This document shows, in pieces, positions 9,409-19,535 of a DNA stretch of 64,000 nt; positions within the stretch are counted from its first letter, which is position 1, and each line of letters opens with the position of its first letter. The stretch is from Photobacterium aquimaris (GTDB taxonomy: Bacteria; Pseudomonadota; Gammaproteobacteria; Enterobacterales; Vibrionaceae): NCBI RefSeq assembly GCF_002954455.1, contig NZ_MSCC01000001.1, forward strand, positions 881,205 through 945,204, read 5' to 3'. Both the position numbers and the translations under genes were made by a program. The notes under the pieces were generated by a model, which was given only the letters and a program-made list of their open reading frames with translations, searched no databases and was not told the DNA's origin.

Positions 9409-11103
9409 ATGACGGTAGTAAAAGATACTTTGTTAATTGTCATCACTGTATGTGTTAGTTTTTCTTGGCAGATATCTAGCGTCTATTCTCAGTCTATTGT
9501 TAGTGACGATAAATTGCGGCCTTTAAATAAGACATCTACTGCTATACAACCACGAAATATGCTTAATCATGCGCAACAATGGGTTGCTGATGCCAATGCA
9601 AATATAACACAACTTAAATATTCAAAAACCTTAGTTGAGTTATATTCGTCGACAGGATTTAGTCAATTTTGGCAAAACGAGCGAACAATCAATGATTTTA
9701 TTGATCAATTACGAATCATTAGTTTATCTCAAACGAATAAAGAGCTAACAGCAAGATATCACTTACTTATTCAGCTACAGCCGCAAAGAAACTGGCAACA
9801 ATATGATATTGTTGCAATGGATACCTTATTAATTTATCTCAGTTTTATTGAACAATTACAGGGCAAGGGAAAAATGTGGTTATTTGGTGAAAAGCCACCG
9901 TCACAACTTCCAATACCAAGTCAGACTGTTATTGAAAATATTTTGATGAATTATGAAAACAATCAATTTAATCAATTTATTGATCGCCTAAAACCGCAAA
10001 CGACTGAATATAAAAAATTAGTTGCATCAATTAACCGTTTAGAGTCAACCCCAACGTTTAGTTGGCCAGTTTTTTCTTTTCATGGTCAAGCTGAACCAGG
10101 TAAGAAAATCCAATTTATGTCGAATTTAGTTACAGTACTTAAACAGTTAGGGGATCTTACACCACGAGAAGCTAAGCGTTATCAACAGCAGTATAAATCG
10201 CGTTATACTGGCAGTTTAGTATTGGCAGTAAAGCGCTTTCAAGCTAGGCATGGTTTAAACAGTGATGGTATTATTGGTACACAAACCCAGAAATGGCTCA
10301 CATTAAATGCTACTCAACGGGTACGGTTATTAGCATTAAATGCACAGCGGTTACGATTATGGTCAACAAAAATTTATACCGGTGTTGTTGTAAATATTCC
10401 TAATTATTATATGAACTTATGGCTTGATGGTCGTTGGATCATGAACAGTAAAGTGATTGTTGGTCGACCAACACGACAAACACCAATATTTAATTCAAGG
10501 ATTAATTCAGTGGTATTTAATCCATATTGGAATGTGCCTAATTCAATTACCAAAAGAGATATATTACCTAAGGTTAGACGCAGCCGTAGTTATTTAAAAC
10601 GCCATAATTATGAGGTTATTCGTAGCTGGGGAAGTTCTGAGAAAATAAATATTAATTCAATACCTTATAATTTATTTTTATCGAATAAATTCCCATACCG
10701 TTTGCGTCAAAAGCCGGGTAAAAAAAATGCATTAGGATTATATAAATTTAATATACCTAACAATCAAGCTATATATCTGCATGATACGTCATACCCGATA
10801 TTATTTAATAAGCATGAGCGTGCACTGAGTTCTGGTTGTGTGCGTGTACTTGAGTCTAAGTCATTAGCATTAGCATTATTAGAGTATTCTGGCAAAAGTG
10901 AATCGCAATTTAACACATATTCTAGAAGTAAAAAAACGCGCACAATTAGACTAAGTAAAAATAAAAAAGTTCCAGTGGAAATTATTTATCAAACAGTATG
11001 GATTAATGATGAAGGGGAAGTGAATTATCGATTCGATATTTACGAATATGATAAAGAGCAGCAAAATATGATGCCATTAATCTCTGCTTACAATAATAAT
11101 TGA
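9409..11103 (+). CDS. ycbB: L,D-transpeptidase, YcbB/LdtD type
   Basis: This periplasmic enzyme makes 3-3 (mDap-mDap) crosslinks in peptidoglycan. The ATG at 9409 is six bases after a GGAGG at 9398-9402, so I prefer it to the TTG at 9394; length 564. An N-terminal signal anchor is followed by a scaffold domain, a peptidoglycan-binding domain (LAVKRFQARHGLNSDGIIGTQTQKWL), and the YkuD catalytic domain with His458 (LHDTSYP) and Cys477 (SSGCVRV). The length is close to E. coli LdtD. ycbK and ycbL follow in the same order as in E. coli. Confidence 0.93.
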   Translation: MTVVKDTLLIVITVCVSFSWQISSVYSQSIVSDDKLRPLNKTSTAIQPRNMLNHAQQWVADANANITQLKYSKTLVELYSSTGFSQFWQNERTINDFIDQLRIISLSQTNKELTARYHLLIQLQPQRNWQQYDIVAMDTLLIYLSFIEQLQGKGKMWLFGEKPPSQLPIPSQTVIENILMNYENNQFNQFIDRLKPQTTEYKKLVASINRLESTPTFSWPVFSFHGQAEPGKKIQFMSNLVTVLKQLGDLTPREAKRYQQQYKSRYTGSLVLAVKRFQARHGLNSDGIIGTQTQKWLTLNATQRVRLLALNAQRLRLWSTKIYTGVVVNIPNYYMNLWLDGRWIMNSKVIVGRPTRQTPIFNSRINSVVFNPYWNVPNSITKRDILPKVRRSRSYLKRHNYEVIRSWGSSEKININSIPYNLFLSNKFPYRLRQKPGKKNALGLYKFNIPNNQAIYLHDTSYPILFNKHERALSSGCVRVLESKSLALALLEYSGKSESQFNTYSRSKKTRTIRLSKNKKVPVEIIYQTVWINDEGEVNYRFDIYEYDKEQQNMMPLISAYNNN

Positions 11104-11256
11104 GTGTAAGTTAATGATATATTAAAAATCGAGATATAAGTTTTATTTTATGTGACTTATGCATTTGACTGATTTAATAACTGAAGATAATGTTCTGCGA
11201 CATTGGTATATGAATTGCTTTTTGAAATAAAGATCATTTTTTCGGTTGTGTAAGAT

Positions 11257-11811
11257 ATGTCAAACTTAGATATTAGTCGTCGTAAATTTTTAACATTAGG
11301 TGGATTAGCAGTAGGTGCATGTGTATTACCTAATATTGCTGTTGCTAGTCCTTTTCAAGCGACAACACCTCGTACAATGTTAGTGCGCAATTTACATACT
11401 GGTGAAGAATTAGAAACTAAATACTTCAATGGTAAAACTTATGTTGGTAAAGAGGTTCGACGCTTGGATCATCTTTGCCGTGATTTTCGCCAAAATGAAA
11501 TTGCTCGTATAGATCGCCGTTTATATGATGCAATTGCACAAATTCAATCTTATCTCGGTCATGAAGGCTATGCTCAGCTTTTTTCTGGTTATCGTTCACC
11601 TAAGACTAATAAGATGTTGGCAAAGCGTGGTGGGGTTGCAAAGAAAAGTTACCATATGAAGGCACAGGCTATCGACTTTAATCTTGAAGGTGTTCCTTTA
11701 GCGAAGATACATAAAGCTGCATTAGATTTAAATATTGGTGGTGTGGGTTATTATCCAAATAGCCAATTTGTTCATATCGATACCGGACCAGTACGTAATT
11801 GGAGAGGGTAG
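11257..11811 (+). CDS. ycbK: YcbK-like DUF882/M15 peptidase, Tat-exported
   Basis: The 184-residue protein has a twin-arginine signal (DISRRKFLTLGG) ending near residue 30. The DUF882 domain shows the zinc ligands of the M15 peptidase fold: SGYRSPKTNKML, SYHMKAQAIDF and FVHIDTGPVRNW. The family is thought to act on peptidoglycan peptides; activity here is inferred. It sits between ldtD and ycbL as in enterobacteria, with 153 bases to ldtD, so it may have its own promoter. Confidence 0.92.
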   Translation: MSNLDISRRKFLTLGGLAVGACVLPNIAVASPFQATTPRTMLVRNLHTGEELETKYFNGKTYVGKEVRRLDHLCRDFRQNEIARIDRRLYDAIAQIQSYLGHEGYAQLFSGYRSPKTNKMLAKRGGVAKKSYHMKAQAIDFNLEGVPLAKIHKAALDLNIGGVGYYPNSQFVHIDTGPVRNWRG

Positions 11812-11890
11812 TTTATTCGTGTATCAATCTGTATTTTTAGTCATATTCATGGCATGCTTCGCTGCATAATGTCTCAGCTAGGAAGTATGA

Positions 11891-12544
11891 ATGAGTCTTC
11901 AATACAAAATTGTGCCAGTAACACCATTTCAGCAAAATTGCTCTATTGTATGGTGTGATGAAACTCACCAAGCCGCGATTATTGATCCTGGTGGTGATAT
12001 TCAGCAGCTTCAGCAAGTGGTTGAAGAACTTGGTGTTAACGTTACTCAATTATTATTAACCCACGGACATTTAGATCATGTCGGTGGTACAGCACCTCTT
12101 GCTCAGATATTGAATGTGCCTATTATTGGCCCTCAACGAGATGATGAATTTTGGCTGCAAGGTTTACCTCGTCAAAGTGAAATGTTTGGTTTTCCATTGA
12201 CGGAACCATTTGCGCCAACACAATGGTTAAATGATGGTGATATCGTTAAGGTTGGTAACCAAACCCTACAAGTGTTTCATACTCCAGGCCATACACCTGG
12301 GCATGTAATCTTTTATAGTGCGGATGCTCAAGTTGCATTTGTTGGGGATGTGCTATTTAAAGGTGGTATCGGTCGTACTGATTTTCCACAAGGTGACCAT
12401 CCAACATTAGTTAACTCGATTAAGACTAAACTGTGGCCTTTAGGCAATGAGGTTACATTTGTACCTGGACATGGTCCTTTATCTACTTTTGGCCATGAGC
12501 GCGTAACAAACCCGTTTGTAGCTGATGAAATGCCGTTGTATTAA
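11891..12544 (+). CDS. ycbL: Metallo-beta-lactamase-fold hydrolase, YcbL/GloC type (type II glyoxalase-like)
   Basis: The 217-residue cytoplasmic MBL-fold enzyme has the zinc motif THGHLDHVGG (His58, His60, Asp62, His63) and later ligands in HTPGHTPGH, VGDVLF and FVPGHGP. YcbL/GloC enzymes hydrolyse S-lactoylglutathione-type thioesters. The size fits the short glyoxalase-II-like class, which lacks the C-terminal helical domain of GloB. It ends the ycbB-K-L block; a terminator follows at 12596-12630. Confidence 0.92.
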   Translation: MSLQYKIVPVTPFQQNCSIVWCDETHQAAIIDPGGDIQQLQQVVEELGVNVTQLLLTHGHLDHVGGTAPLAQILNVPIIGPQRDDEFWLQGLPRQSEMFGFPLTEPFAPTQWLNDGDIVKVGNQTLQVFHTPGHTPGHVIFYSADAQVAFVGDVLFKGGIGRTDFPQGDHPTLVNSIKTKLWPLGNEVTFVPGHGPLSTFGHERVTNPFVADEMPLY

Positions 12545-12595
12545 TGATTTGGTTAATAATGTGTTAGCTAAACATTTAAAATAGATTAACTTGAG

Positions 12596-12630
12596 GCCAT
12601 TGATAACTTTGATTATCAGTGGCTTTTTTT
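12596..12630 (+). terminator. Terminator after ycbL
   Basis: An 11-base-pair stem (12596-12606 with 12613-12623, one G-U pair) and a six-base loop are followed by seven T residues. Confidence 0.9.
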
Positions 12631-12754
12631 ATTAGTTTATTTATTGAGCAATAATTAACATGTCAAAAACTTGCGTGCGGTTATTGTAAACGGTATTTTA
12701 TGCGCATTAGAGTTGGCTTTGTTCTTTTTAATGCTCATATAGGTATATTTCGCC

Positions 12755-13363
12755 ATGATTACTGTTGCTTTAGTTGATGATCACGTTATTGTCCGTTCTG
12801 GTTTTGCGCAATTATTATCATTAGAGTCAGACATAAAAGTGGTCAGTCAATTTAGCTCCGCCCAAGAAGCGCGTGACGGATTAGCTAAGCAAGTTGTTGA
12901 TGTGTGTATTATTGATATCTCAATGCCAAATGAGAGCGGTTTGACATTACTTGAAGACTTATCACGACATATGGCATGTATTATGTTAAGTGTCCATGAT
13001 ACGGCAACGGTAGTGAATAAAGCACTGACTACTGGAGCAAAAGGCTATTTAAGCAAGCGCTGTAGTCCTGATGAGCTTATCCAAGCAGTACGAAAAGTCG
13101 CTATTGGCCAATGTTATTTAGGAGCTGATATAACGACTCAGTTGGGTAACGTTGATCCTTACCAACAATCTGTTGCCTGTTTAACCAAACGTGAACGTCA
13201 AATAAGTGAAATGCTCGCAACAGGCTTAGATGTAAAAGCGGTTGCGATTGAGTTAGGGTTGAGCCATAAAACTGTTCATGTGCATCGTTCTAATGCGATG
13301 GATAAGCTTAATGTGAGCAATAATGTTGAATTAGCCAAATATTTTCCACAAGAAGTGTTGTAA
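12755..13363 (+). CDS. uhpA: Response regulator UhpA
   Basis: The 202-residue NarL/FixJ-type regulator has a receiver domain (VALVDDH at 5-10, phosphoacceptor Asp54 in IIDISMP, Lys in KGYLSKR) and a LuxR-type helix-turn-helix ([43 protein letters not shown], about 143-185). This receiver/output pairing, followed by UhpB and UhpC homologues, identifies UhpA, which activates hexose-phosphate uptake genes. Its TAA overlaps the uhpB start (TAATG), so the pair is translationally coupled. Confidence 0.93.
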   Translation: MITVALVDDHVIVRSGFAQLLSLESDIKVVSQFSSAQEARDGLAKQVVDVCIIDISMPNESGLTLLEDLSRHMACIMLSVHDTATVVNKALTTGAKGYLSKRCSPDELIQAVRKVAIGQCYLGADITTQLGNVDPYQQSVACLTKRERQISEMLATGLDVKAVAIELGLSHKTVHVHRSNAMDKLNVSNNVELAKYFPQEVL

Positions 13364-14913
13364 TGCGGCAATATATACTGACCTCATTAGGTGGATGTCT
13401 ATTTTTTATTTGCAGCTGGTTTTGTTTGTGGGTAATTGCTTTTTATTTTGTCGGTGATCCTGCACTTGCTATTTTATTGTTCCCTTTTGCATTACGGTTA
13501 GGCTTAACTTTGCATACTGCTGCTCGTTATTGGCTAATTATTTATATTGCTGAGTGGGGGCTAATTGTTTTACTTGCTAAAGTGCTGAAGGATTTATCAT
13601 GGTGGCCAATATTAATAGCCAGTGGTTTATCGTGGCCATTATTATGGTGTTTACGACGTTATTATTATGGCGATCAGTGGCGACAATTATTAGTCATGGC
13701 TGTGAGTATTATATCAACCGCCACGATTAATGTTGTAGTGGTGATCGTGTTTAGTTCTATTCACTTAATCTCAGTATCACCTGCCGGGATGATCTTTCTT
13801 ATTAGTATCACTGGCGGCTTAATGTTAGTGCCAACATGTTATTTATTATGGAGCTTTTTATTTAGCCGTTCTTGGATTCCACTGACTGTTGCTTTAATTT
13901 CTCGCCCCTTAGAATTACGCTATCGTGATCTATGTTTATACGCATTACTTTTTATTGCTAACATTTTTTTGCAAATAAACTTACCAGAAGAATTAAGTCG
14001 CTTTGCGCCATTTTGCTTAGCGATACCCATTATTGTGTTTGCTTTTCGACACGGGTGGCAAGGGGCATTATTAGGCACGCTACTTAATAGCATTGCCTTA
14101 ATTGCGGCGCGAAGTGATGTTAATAATATGGAAATCACCGATTTATTATTATCGCTATCAGCGCAAAGTCTAACCGGTATTTTGTTAGGTCTAGGCATTC
14201 AACGTCAACGGGATCTTAACCGCAAACTGTCTGCAGAGTTAGGGAAAAATCATGTATTATCGCGACAGTTAATTAAAACAGAAGAATCAGTCAGACGAGA
14301 TGTCGCAAGAGAATTGCATGATGAAATTGGCCAAAATATTACCGCAATAAGAATGCAAGCGAGCATTTTAAAGCGAGTTGAAACAACCCCTGTTACTCAA
14401 CAATGTGCTTCGACTATCGAACAGTTATCGCTCAATGTTTATGATACGGCCAAAGGCTTGTTATCACGATTGCGACCTAAGACACTGGATGATCTTGGTT
14501 TAGAAAAAGCGGTTGAGCAAGTGGTCTGTGATTTAAAGTTAGAAGATAAAGGCGTAGATGTTGCAATGGCATGGGGGCACTTTCAGCAACCATTGTGTGA
14601 TACCACTAGTGTGACGCTATACCGTATTTGCCAAGAAGCCTTAAATAATATTGCTAAATATTCACACGCGACAGAAGTTATTATTGAATTAAATATTGAC
14701 CAAAAAATCAGATTACAAATTGAAGATAATGGTATTGGATTTAAAGCAGAAGATGCCTTCAAGGGGTTTGGTTTACGAGGTATCCGTGAGCGGGTAGAAG
14801 TGTTAGGCGGGCAATGTTCAATTATCAGTAATCATTATGATGAATCTCAGCATCTTGTATTACCAAAACAAGCAACAGGCACAACATTGGTAATTGTATT
14901 ACCGTTGACATAA
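13363..14913 (+). CDS. uhpB: Sensor histidine kinase UhpB
   Basis: The 516-residue membrane kinase has an N-terminal half of about eight hydrophobic segments (MASE1-like sensor), then a HisKA_3 dimerisation domain with the phosphoacceptor His319 in RELHDEIGQNITAIRMQ. A HATPase domain follows, with QEALNNIAKYSHA, EDNGIGF and GFGLRGIRERV. UhpB receives the signal from UhpC and phosphorylates UhpA. The start codon overlaps the uhpA stop. Confidence 0.93.
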   Translation: MRQYILTSLGGCLFFICSWFCLWVIAFYFVGDPALAILLFPFALRLGLTLHTAARYWLIIYIAEWGLIVLLAKVLKDLSWWPILIASGLSWPLLWCLRRYYYGDQWRQLLVMAVSIISTATINVVVVIVFSSIHLISVSPAGMIFLISITGGLMLVPTCYLLWSFLFSRSWIPLTVALISRPLELRYRDLCLYALLFIANIFLQINLPEELSRFAPFCLAIPIIVFAFRHGWQGALLGTLLNSIALIAARSDVNNMEITDLLLSLSAQSLTGILLGLGIQRQRDLNRKLSAELGKNHVLSRQLIKTEESVRRDVARELHDEIGQNITAIRMQASILKRVETTPVTQQCASTIEQLSLNVYDTAKGLLSRLRPKTLDDLGLEKAVEQVVCDLKLEDKGVDVAMAWGHFQQPLCDTTSVTLYRICQEALNNIAKYSHATEVIIELNIDQKIRLQIEDNGIGFKAEDAFKGFGLRGIRERVEVLGGQCSIISNHYDESQHLVLPKQATGTTLVIVLPLT

Positions 14914-14944
14914 CCATAAACGTATTTATATTCTCAGGTGTAGC

Positions 14945-16240
14945 ATGGCTGATTTATCACATTCGACAATAGAACAACGTTATAAATATTGGCGTTTGCA
15001 TATTATGGTGAGTATGTATATTGGTTATGCTGGATTTTATTTAACCCGTAAAAACTTCACTTATGCTATGCCTGCAATGATTGCTGATTTAGGTTGGGAT
15101 AAATCAGACATCGGTATGATGGGGACTTTATTCTACCTTACTTATGGCTGTTCAAAATTTATATCAGGAATGATATCTGATCGTTCTAACCCGCGTTATT
15201 TTATGGGCACTGGCTTAATTGCTACCGGTATTATTAATATCTGTTTTGGTTTTTCAAGTTCGATTGTGGTGTTTACGTTGCTGTGGGTCGCTAATGCTTG
15301 GTTTCAAGGTTGGGGGTGGCCTGCATGTTCTAAACTGCTGACGAGTTGGTATTCGCGATCTGAGCGTGGATTATGGTGGTCATGTTGGAATACCGCCCAT
15401 AATGTTGGTGGTGCATTTATTCCGTTGCTGGTTGGCTTTTTAACGCTGCATTATGGCTGGCGCTATGGCTTTTTTATTCCTGGTATCATTGCGATTGTGA
15501 TTGGTCTTGGCTTATGTTGGCGATTGCGAAATAAGCCAACAGCGATGGGGCTACCCAGTATTGGTTCATGGCGTCATGATCATTTAGAAATAGCTCAAGA
15601 AAATGAGGGTATTGGTCTTTCTCAACGGCAAATATTATTTAAATATGTATTAACTAATAAGTATTTGTGGCTACTTGCGATGAGCTATGTGTTAGTTTAT
15701 ATCGTGCGAACAGCAATTAATGACTGGGGAAATCTCTATCTAACCGAACAGCATCACTATAGTTTACTATCTGCGAATGGCGTATTGTCATTATTTGAGG
15801 TGGGTGGATTCTTAGGTTCGTTGGTTGGCGGGTGGGGAGCTGATAAATTGTTTGGTGGTAATCGTGGCCCAATGATTTTACTGTTTGCGATGGGCATATT
15901 CTTAGCGGTTGCGGCGTTATGGATAATGCCAGTGACGAGCTATATATTACAATCGGGCTGTTTTTTTGCGATTGGTTTTTTTATCTTTGGGCCACAAATG
16001 TTGATTGGTATGGCTGCTGCTGAATGTTCTCATAAAGACTCTGTTGGTGCCGCTACGGGTTTTGTGGGGTTATTTGCCTATATGGGAGCGGCGTTAGCTG
16101 GATATCCGCTGGCAATCATTATGAACCATTACCATTGGACTGGTTTTTTTGTGGTGATATCTGTGGCATCAGCTTTTATTGGATTATTATTATTACCTTT
16201 TCTTAAAGTACAAACGGCCACTAATATATCATCCTCATAA
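14945..16240 (+). CDS. uhpC: Hexose-phosphate sensor UhpC (MFS)
   Basis: The 431-residue major-facilitator protein has about 12 membrane spans and reads as UhpC rather than UhpT: RYKYWRLHI at the start, GLIATGIINICFGFS, CWNTAHNVGGAFIP, YVRTAINDWGNLYLTE-like wording and FGPQMLIGMAAAECSHK. UhpC binds external glucose 6-phosphate and acts with UhpB as the receptor. It follows uhpB by 31 bases. No uhpT follows; the next gene, on the opposite strand, is an unrelated membrane protein. Confidence 0.93.
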   Translation: MADLSHSTIEQRYKYWRLHIMVSMYIGYAGFYLTRKNFTYAMPAMIADLGWDKSDIGMMGTLFYLTYGCSKFISGMISDRSNPRYFMGTGLIATGIINICFGFSSSIVVFTLLWVANAWFQGWGWPACSKLLTSWYSRSERGLWWSCWNTAHNVGGAFIPLLVGFLTLHYGWRYGFFIPGIIAIVIGLGLCWRLRNKPTAMGLPSIGSWRHDHLEIAQENEGIGLSQRQILFKYVLTNKYLWLLAMSYVLVYIVRTAINDWGNLYLTEQHHYSLLSANGVLSLFEVGGFLGSLVGGWGADKLFGGNRGPMILLFAMGIFLAVAALWIMPVTSYILQSGCFFAIGFFIFGPQMLIGMAAAECSHKDSVGAATGFVGLFAYMGAALAGYPLAIIMNHYHWTGFFVVISVASAFIGLLLLPFLKVQTATNISSS

Positions 16241-16242
16241 TG

Positions 16243-16905
16243 TTAAGCAGCTGCCTTATAACGACGTAATAGCCCAATAAAATCAGTGATAGGTCGATCA
16301 ATAACATCGTCAGCGATAAAAAAATCAAATCCAAAGAAGATTCTATTATAACGCATTCGATTGGCAAGCATGGCTTGTAGTCCACGAAATTGCTCACCAT
16401 TGGTTGTTATAAAAGGTGAGTCATCAAATAGCATGTCTTCAAGTAGATAGGGGGAATCTGGCTGAGATTTAAGTGCCATAACCAATAAAACGCGTTGTTC
16501 TAGTAAAATTCTTGAGGCGACACGTGGGCAAATGGAGCCAATAAAATCATCATAATCTGTTAAGCGAATACCTATCCAAGGTAGGGATGTGTACCAGCCC
16601 TGAGTACCCAGCGTTGCATGACCGATATCGGCAATATTGTGCCATGTTGTTGTCCATCCACCGTAACGACTATGATATTGGCAGTGCATAAAAGACAATG
16701 TAAAACTGATGCTTGGCGTATTCATCAGTTTTATCATCAGCAGTAACATTAGCATCATTAAAATAACCATAATACCAACGCTAAGCGCTGATAATTGCGA
16801 TTTGAAATAACTTACAAAAGCGAGGGTTATCGTTATTATGGCGATAAACAACCCAATATAATGTTTGGCTGTTAATTTTTCCGCATGAATATGAAGCGTC
16901 TTCAT
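16243..16905 (-). CDS. Membrane protein, DUF2982-like
   Basis: The 220-residue protein has two hydrophobic segments near residues 17-35 and 40-62, then a soluble domain with HCQYHSRYGGWTTTWHNI, WYTSLPWIGIRL and FDFFIADDVIDRPITDFIGLLRRYK. I associate this pattern with DUF2982, a family of unknown function found in Vibrionaceae and relatives; the assignment is from memory. It converges on uhpC with only two bases between stop codons. A GGAGGT ribosome site lies just upstream of the start. Confidence 0.75.
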   Translation of the reverse strand: MKTLHIHAEKLTAKHYIGLFIAIITITLAFVSYFKSQLSALSVGIMVILMMLMLLLMIKLMNTPSISFTLSFMHCQYHSRYGGWTTTWHNIADIGHATLGTQGWYTSLPWIGIRLTDYDDFIGSICPRVASRILLEQRVLLVMALKSQPDSPYLLEDMLFDDSPFITTNGEQFRGLQAMLANRMRYNRIFFGFDFFIADDVIDRPITDFIGLLRRYKAAA

Positions 16906-17202
16906 TACGACCTCCTTTGACCATTATTGCTATAATAATTCTATCAATGCTGTTATCAAATATATTTTAGACGTGTATTTTTAAAACGTATTTCGATGAA
17001 TATGACGATTTTTAGGCTTTTTTTTACTTATACCATGCCAAAATTCATGATTATTTGACTTTCATTTGCGAGTGATCATATTTATTGATGGATAAATAAT
17101 CGTTTACTGGTAATTGCGAAATAACCTTGGTATAAAACGCGCTCACTTTTTCTCGCTGAAAATAGTGGTGATCGAAAGTAGTGTAACGGAGCAAATAAAA
17201 AC
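16906..17202. other. Intergenic region, divergent promoters expected
   Basis: About 300 bases lie between the divergent DUF2982-like gene and the 124-residue gene. Each gene has a ribosome site at its edge. I see no clear operator or RNA gene, only AT-rich sequence with a TATAAA at about 17132. Confidence 0.5.
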
Positions 17203-17577
17203 ATGAGAATTTCTCACAAACGTAATATCCAGCGAAAACTGCATAAACAGAAACCCCTTTTAACTCATACCACCTCTGCAGTTAACGATACTCTAAACAT
17301 TGAAACTGTTATTGAAAAAGTAGAGGCTGCAGTTACTATTCAGCCAGTTGTTGCTTCTAAACCAGTGGTGACATTAACGCCTAAACAACAACAGGTATTA
17401 GACATTATTGTTAAAAATATCGATGGATTAAATCCAAAAGGTATTGGTTTACAAGCAGGCCAGGAAGATGCAAAAGCGGCTTCTTGGGCTACCGGTGCGT
17501 TAAAAAAACTAACTGAAGAAGGGTTAGTAGAGCGTATCCAGTTGGCAGGGAATAAAGTGTTATATAAAGCACTTTAA
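17203..17577 (+). CDS. Small protein with C-terminal winged-helix-like domain
   Basis: The 124-residue protein starts with a basic stretch (MRISHKRNIQRKLHKQKP) and a linker. The C-terminal half (about 60-124: LTPKQQQVLDIIVKNIDGLNPKGIGLQAG, then WATGALKKLTEEGLVERIQLAGNKVLYKAL) looks like a small winged helix of the type that reads DNA or nucleic acid ends. I do not recognise a named family and propose no function. It has its own GGAG ribosome site and a strong terminator after it, so it is a single-gene unit. Confidence 0.75.
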   Translation: MRISHKRNIQRKLHKQKPLLTHTTSAVNDTLNIETVIEKVEAAVTIQPVVASKPVVTLTPKQQQVLDIIVKNIDGLNPKGIGLQAGQEDAKAASWATGALKKLTEEGLVERIQLAGNKVLYKAL

Positions 17578-17588
17578 GAGATGCCAAT

Positions 17589-17618
17589 CCCGCTTCTCGT
17601 TAAGAAGCGGGTCTTTTG
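17589..17618 (+). terminator. Terminator after the winged-helix gene
   Basis: A nine-base-pair GC-rich stem (CCCGCTTCT at 17589-17597 with AGAAGCGGG at 17603-17611) and a five-base loop are followed by TCTTTTG. Confidence 0.9.
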
Positions 17619-17795
17619 TTGTTTGTTTCAATTCTCCCCGCAATGTTATTTTTTTCATCTCTCTAATACTACAGTTATTATTTAGACTATTATTATCTTT
17701 AATAGATAAAACTTACGGTTGTTTTTTACTCTGCTATAACTATTAGATGGAGAGTGATTCTCAAGGAGTGCGCAAAATTCGGAGAAACTGATCTT

Positions 17796-18101
17796 ATGAC
17801 GATGATAAGTGCAAAGGAATTTTCTGGTTGGCTACTTGAACGATTTGCAGATGACACACAGGGAGTATCTTTCAGTCGCGAAGATATCAATATGCTGACG
17901 GGAAGACAGAGTTTTTCTCTTGGCTATATTCACGATATACATTATGAAGTTATGCGACAAGGGATGGCGTTTGTCACTGACACAACAAGAGAAATGTTTT
18001 ATCTAGTACCAATAACACAGCGGCCTTGGCGTGAACAACTAGAGAAACATTATGAACATGATCTTTATTGTAATGTTCTACCATTAAACAAATCAGGCTA
18101 A
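17796..18101 (+). CDS. Hypothetical protein, 101 residues
   Basis: This is a small soluble protein without signal or membrane segment. Distinctive stretches are EFSGWLLERFADDTQGVSFSREDINMLTG, YIHDIHYEVMRQGMAFVTD and MFYLVPITQRPWREQLEKHYEHDLYC. I chose the ATG at 17796 (GGAGAA at 17781); a GTG at 17754 would add 14 residues but its purine-rich stretch abuts it. The phrase YNVLP-like end and size suggest a Vibrionaceae-specific conserved protein; no function can be given. Confidence 0.65.
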   Translation: MTMISAKEFSGWLLERFADDTQGVSFSREDINMLTGRQSFSLGYIHDIHYEVMRQGMAFVTDTTREMFYLVPITQRPWREQLEKHYEHDLYCNVLPLNKSG

Positions 18102-18123
18102 TATTATTATTACAATAGTCGAT

Positions 18124-18151
18124 AAAAAAGAGGATAAATATCCTCTTTTTT
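18124..18151. terminator. Bidirectional terminator between the 101-residue gene and aspC
   Basis: The stem AGAGGATA (18129-18136) / TATCCTCT (18139-18146) is flanked by A and T runs. It can serve the plus-strand small gene and the minus-strand aspC, whose stop is at 18176. Confidence 0.88.
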
Positions 18152-18175
18152 ATGGTTTATGTTAGCTATTATTGC

Positions 18176-19366
18176 TTATAAAACGGCAGCAATTCCTTGA
18201 CACAATGGCAGCATGTTTGATTTTGTCATGCCTGCAACACTGATACGGCCAGAACCAACTATATAGATAGCAAACTCGTTTTTAAGACGATTGACTTGAT
18301 CTTTGTTGAGGCCTGAAAATGAGAACATGCCATTTTGACGTTCAATAAAACTAAAGTCAGCGTCTACGCCACATTGTTTTAGTGTTGCTACAAAAAGTAC
18401 TCGCATTTCTTGAATACGATCGCGCATGTCGGCAACTTCCTGTTCCCATTCTGCACGTAATACAGCATCGCTTAGAATTTGAGTAACAATGGCAGCACCA
18501 TGTGCTGGTGGGTTTGAATAAATAACGCGTGCAATTGACTTTACTTGGCTAAAAGAAATCGTAGCTTGTTCGGCATTTTTAGCTACTAAGGTAAAAGCAC
18601 CGACACGCTCGTTATAAAGACCGAAGTTTTTAGAAAATGAACTTGCAACAAGGAGTTCTGGCACTTGATCTGCAAAGATACGTAATCCTTGAGCATCTTC
18701 TTCCACACCACGAGCAAAGCCTTGGTATGCAAAATCAAACATGGGTAATAAGCCTTTATCTAGGCAAAGTTTAGCCAATGTTTGCCATTGGGTATTGGTT
18801 GGATCAATCCCTGTTGGGTTATGACAACAACCGTGAAGTAAAACAACATCGCCTGCTTTTGCCTGATTTAGATCTGTAATCGTCGCATCAAAATCAATAT
18901 CTTTTGTGTCAGCGTTATAATAACCATACGTTTTTGTCTCTAAACCTGCTGCACCAAAGACACCATGATGGTTAGCCCATGTAGGATTACTGATCCAAAT
19001 GGTAACATCACCTAATTGGCGTTTAATAAATTCAGCCGCAACGCGTAGAGCGCCTGTACCACCAGGAGCTTGTGCTGTTTGAATACGTTTCTCTGCAATA
19101 AGGGTAGAGTCTGCGCCAAAGAGAAGTTGTTGCACAGCTAGACCATATTCAGGTGTACCTGGAATACCCAAATAAGATTTGGTTGTTTCTTGAGCTAATA
19201 GAATAGCTTCTGCTTTTTTTACTGTCGCTAAAACAGGTGTATTACCTGCTTCATTTTTATAAATACCTACACCGAGGTTAATTTTATGTGTTCTAGGATC
19301 AGCTTTAAAGTCATCAGTTAAACCGAGAATTGGATCAGCGGGTGCAGCTGTAATCTTTTCAAACAT
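18176..19366 (-). CDS. aspC: Aspartate aminotransferase
   Basis: This PLP enzyme interconverts aspartate + 2-oxoglutarate and oxaloacetate + glutamate. I start it at [14 protein letters not shown], the usual AspC beginning, giving 396 residues; an ATG nine bases upstream would add three. Class I motifs are clear: [40 protein letters not shown], and the PLP lysine in [15 protein letters not shown]. AspC and TyrB are close paralogues; AspC is favoured by wording and by synteny with ycbBKL and asnS. A shared terminator lies just downstream. Confidence 0.95.
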   Translation of the reverse strand: MFEKITAAPADPILGLTDDFKADPRTHKINLGVGIYKNEAGNTPVLATVKKAEAILLAQETTKSYLGIPGTPEYGLAVQQLLFGADSTLIAEKRIQTAQAPGGTGALRVAAEFIKRQLGDVTIWISNPTWANHHGVFGAAGLETKTYGYYNADTKDIDFDATITDLNQAKAGDVVLLHGCCHNPTGIDPTNTQWQTLAKLCLDKGLLPMFDFAYQGFARGVEEDAQGLRIFADQVPELLVASSFSKNFGLYNERVGAFTLVAKNAEQATISFSQVKSIARVIYSNPPAHGAAIVTQILSDAVLRAEWEQEVADMRDRIQEMRVLFVATLKQCGVDADFSFIERQNGMFSFSGLNKDQVNRLKNEFAIYIVGSGRISVAGMTKSNMLPLCQGIAAVL

Positions 19367-19535
19367 ATTTTTCATCCATGGGTAAGTAAATAGTTATATC
19401 TCTATTTATACCCTTAGTGATAGAACCTTGACAAGAGGATGCAACAAATTTGTGAATATATATTTATATTTTCTGTACATTTTTACACTAAACAGAAGTT
19501 ATGGTATTGACTAAGATGCTCCATGAATACCAAAT

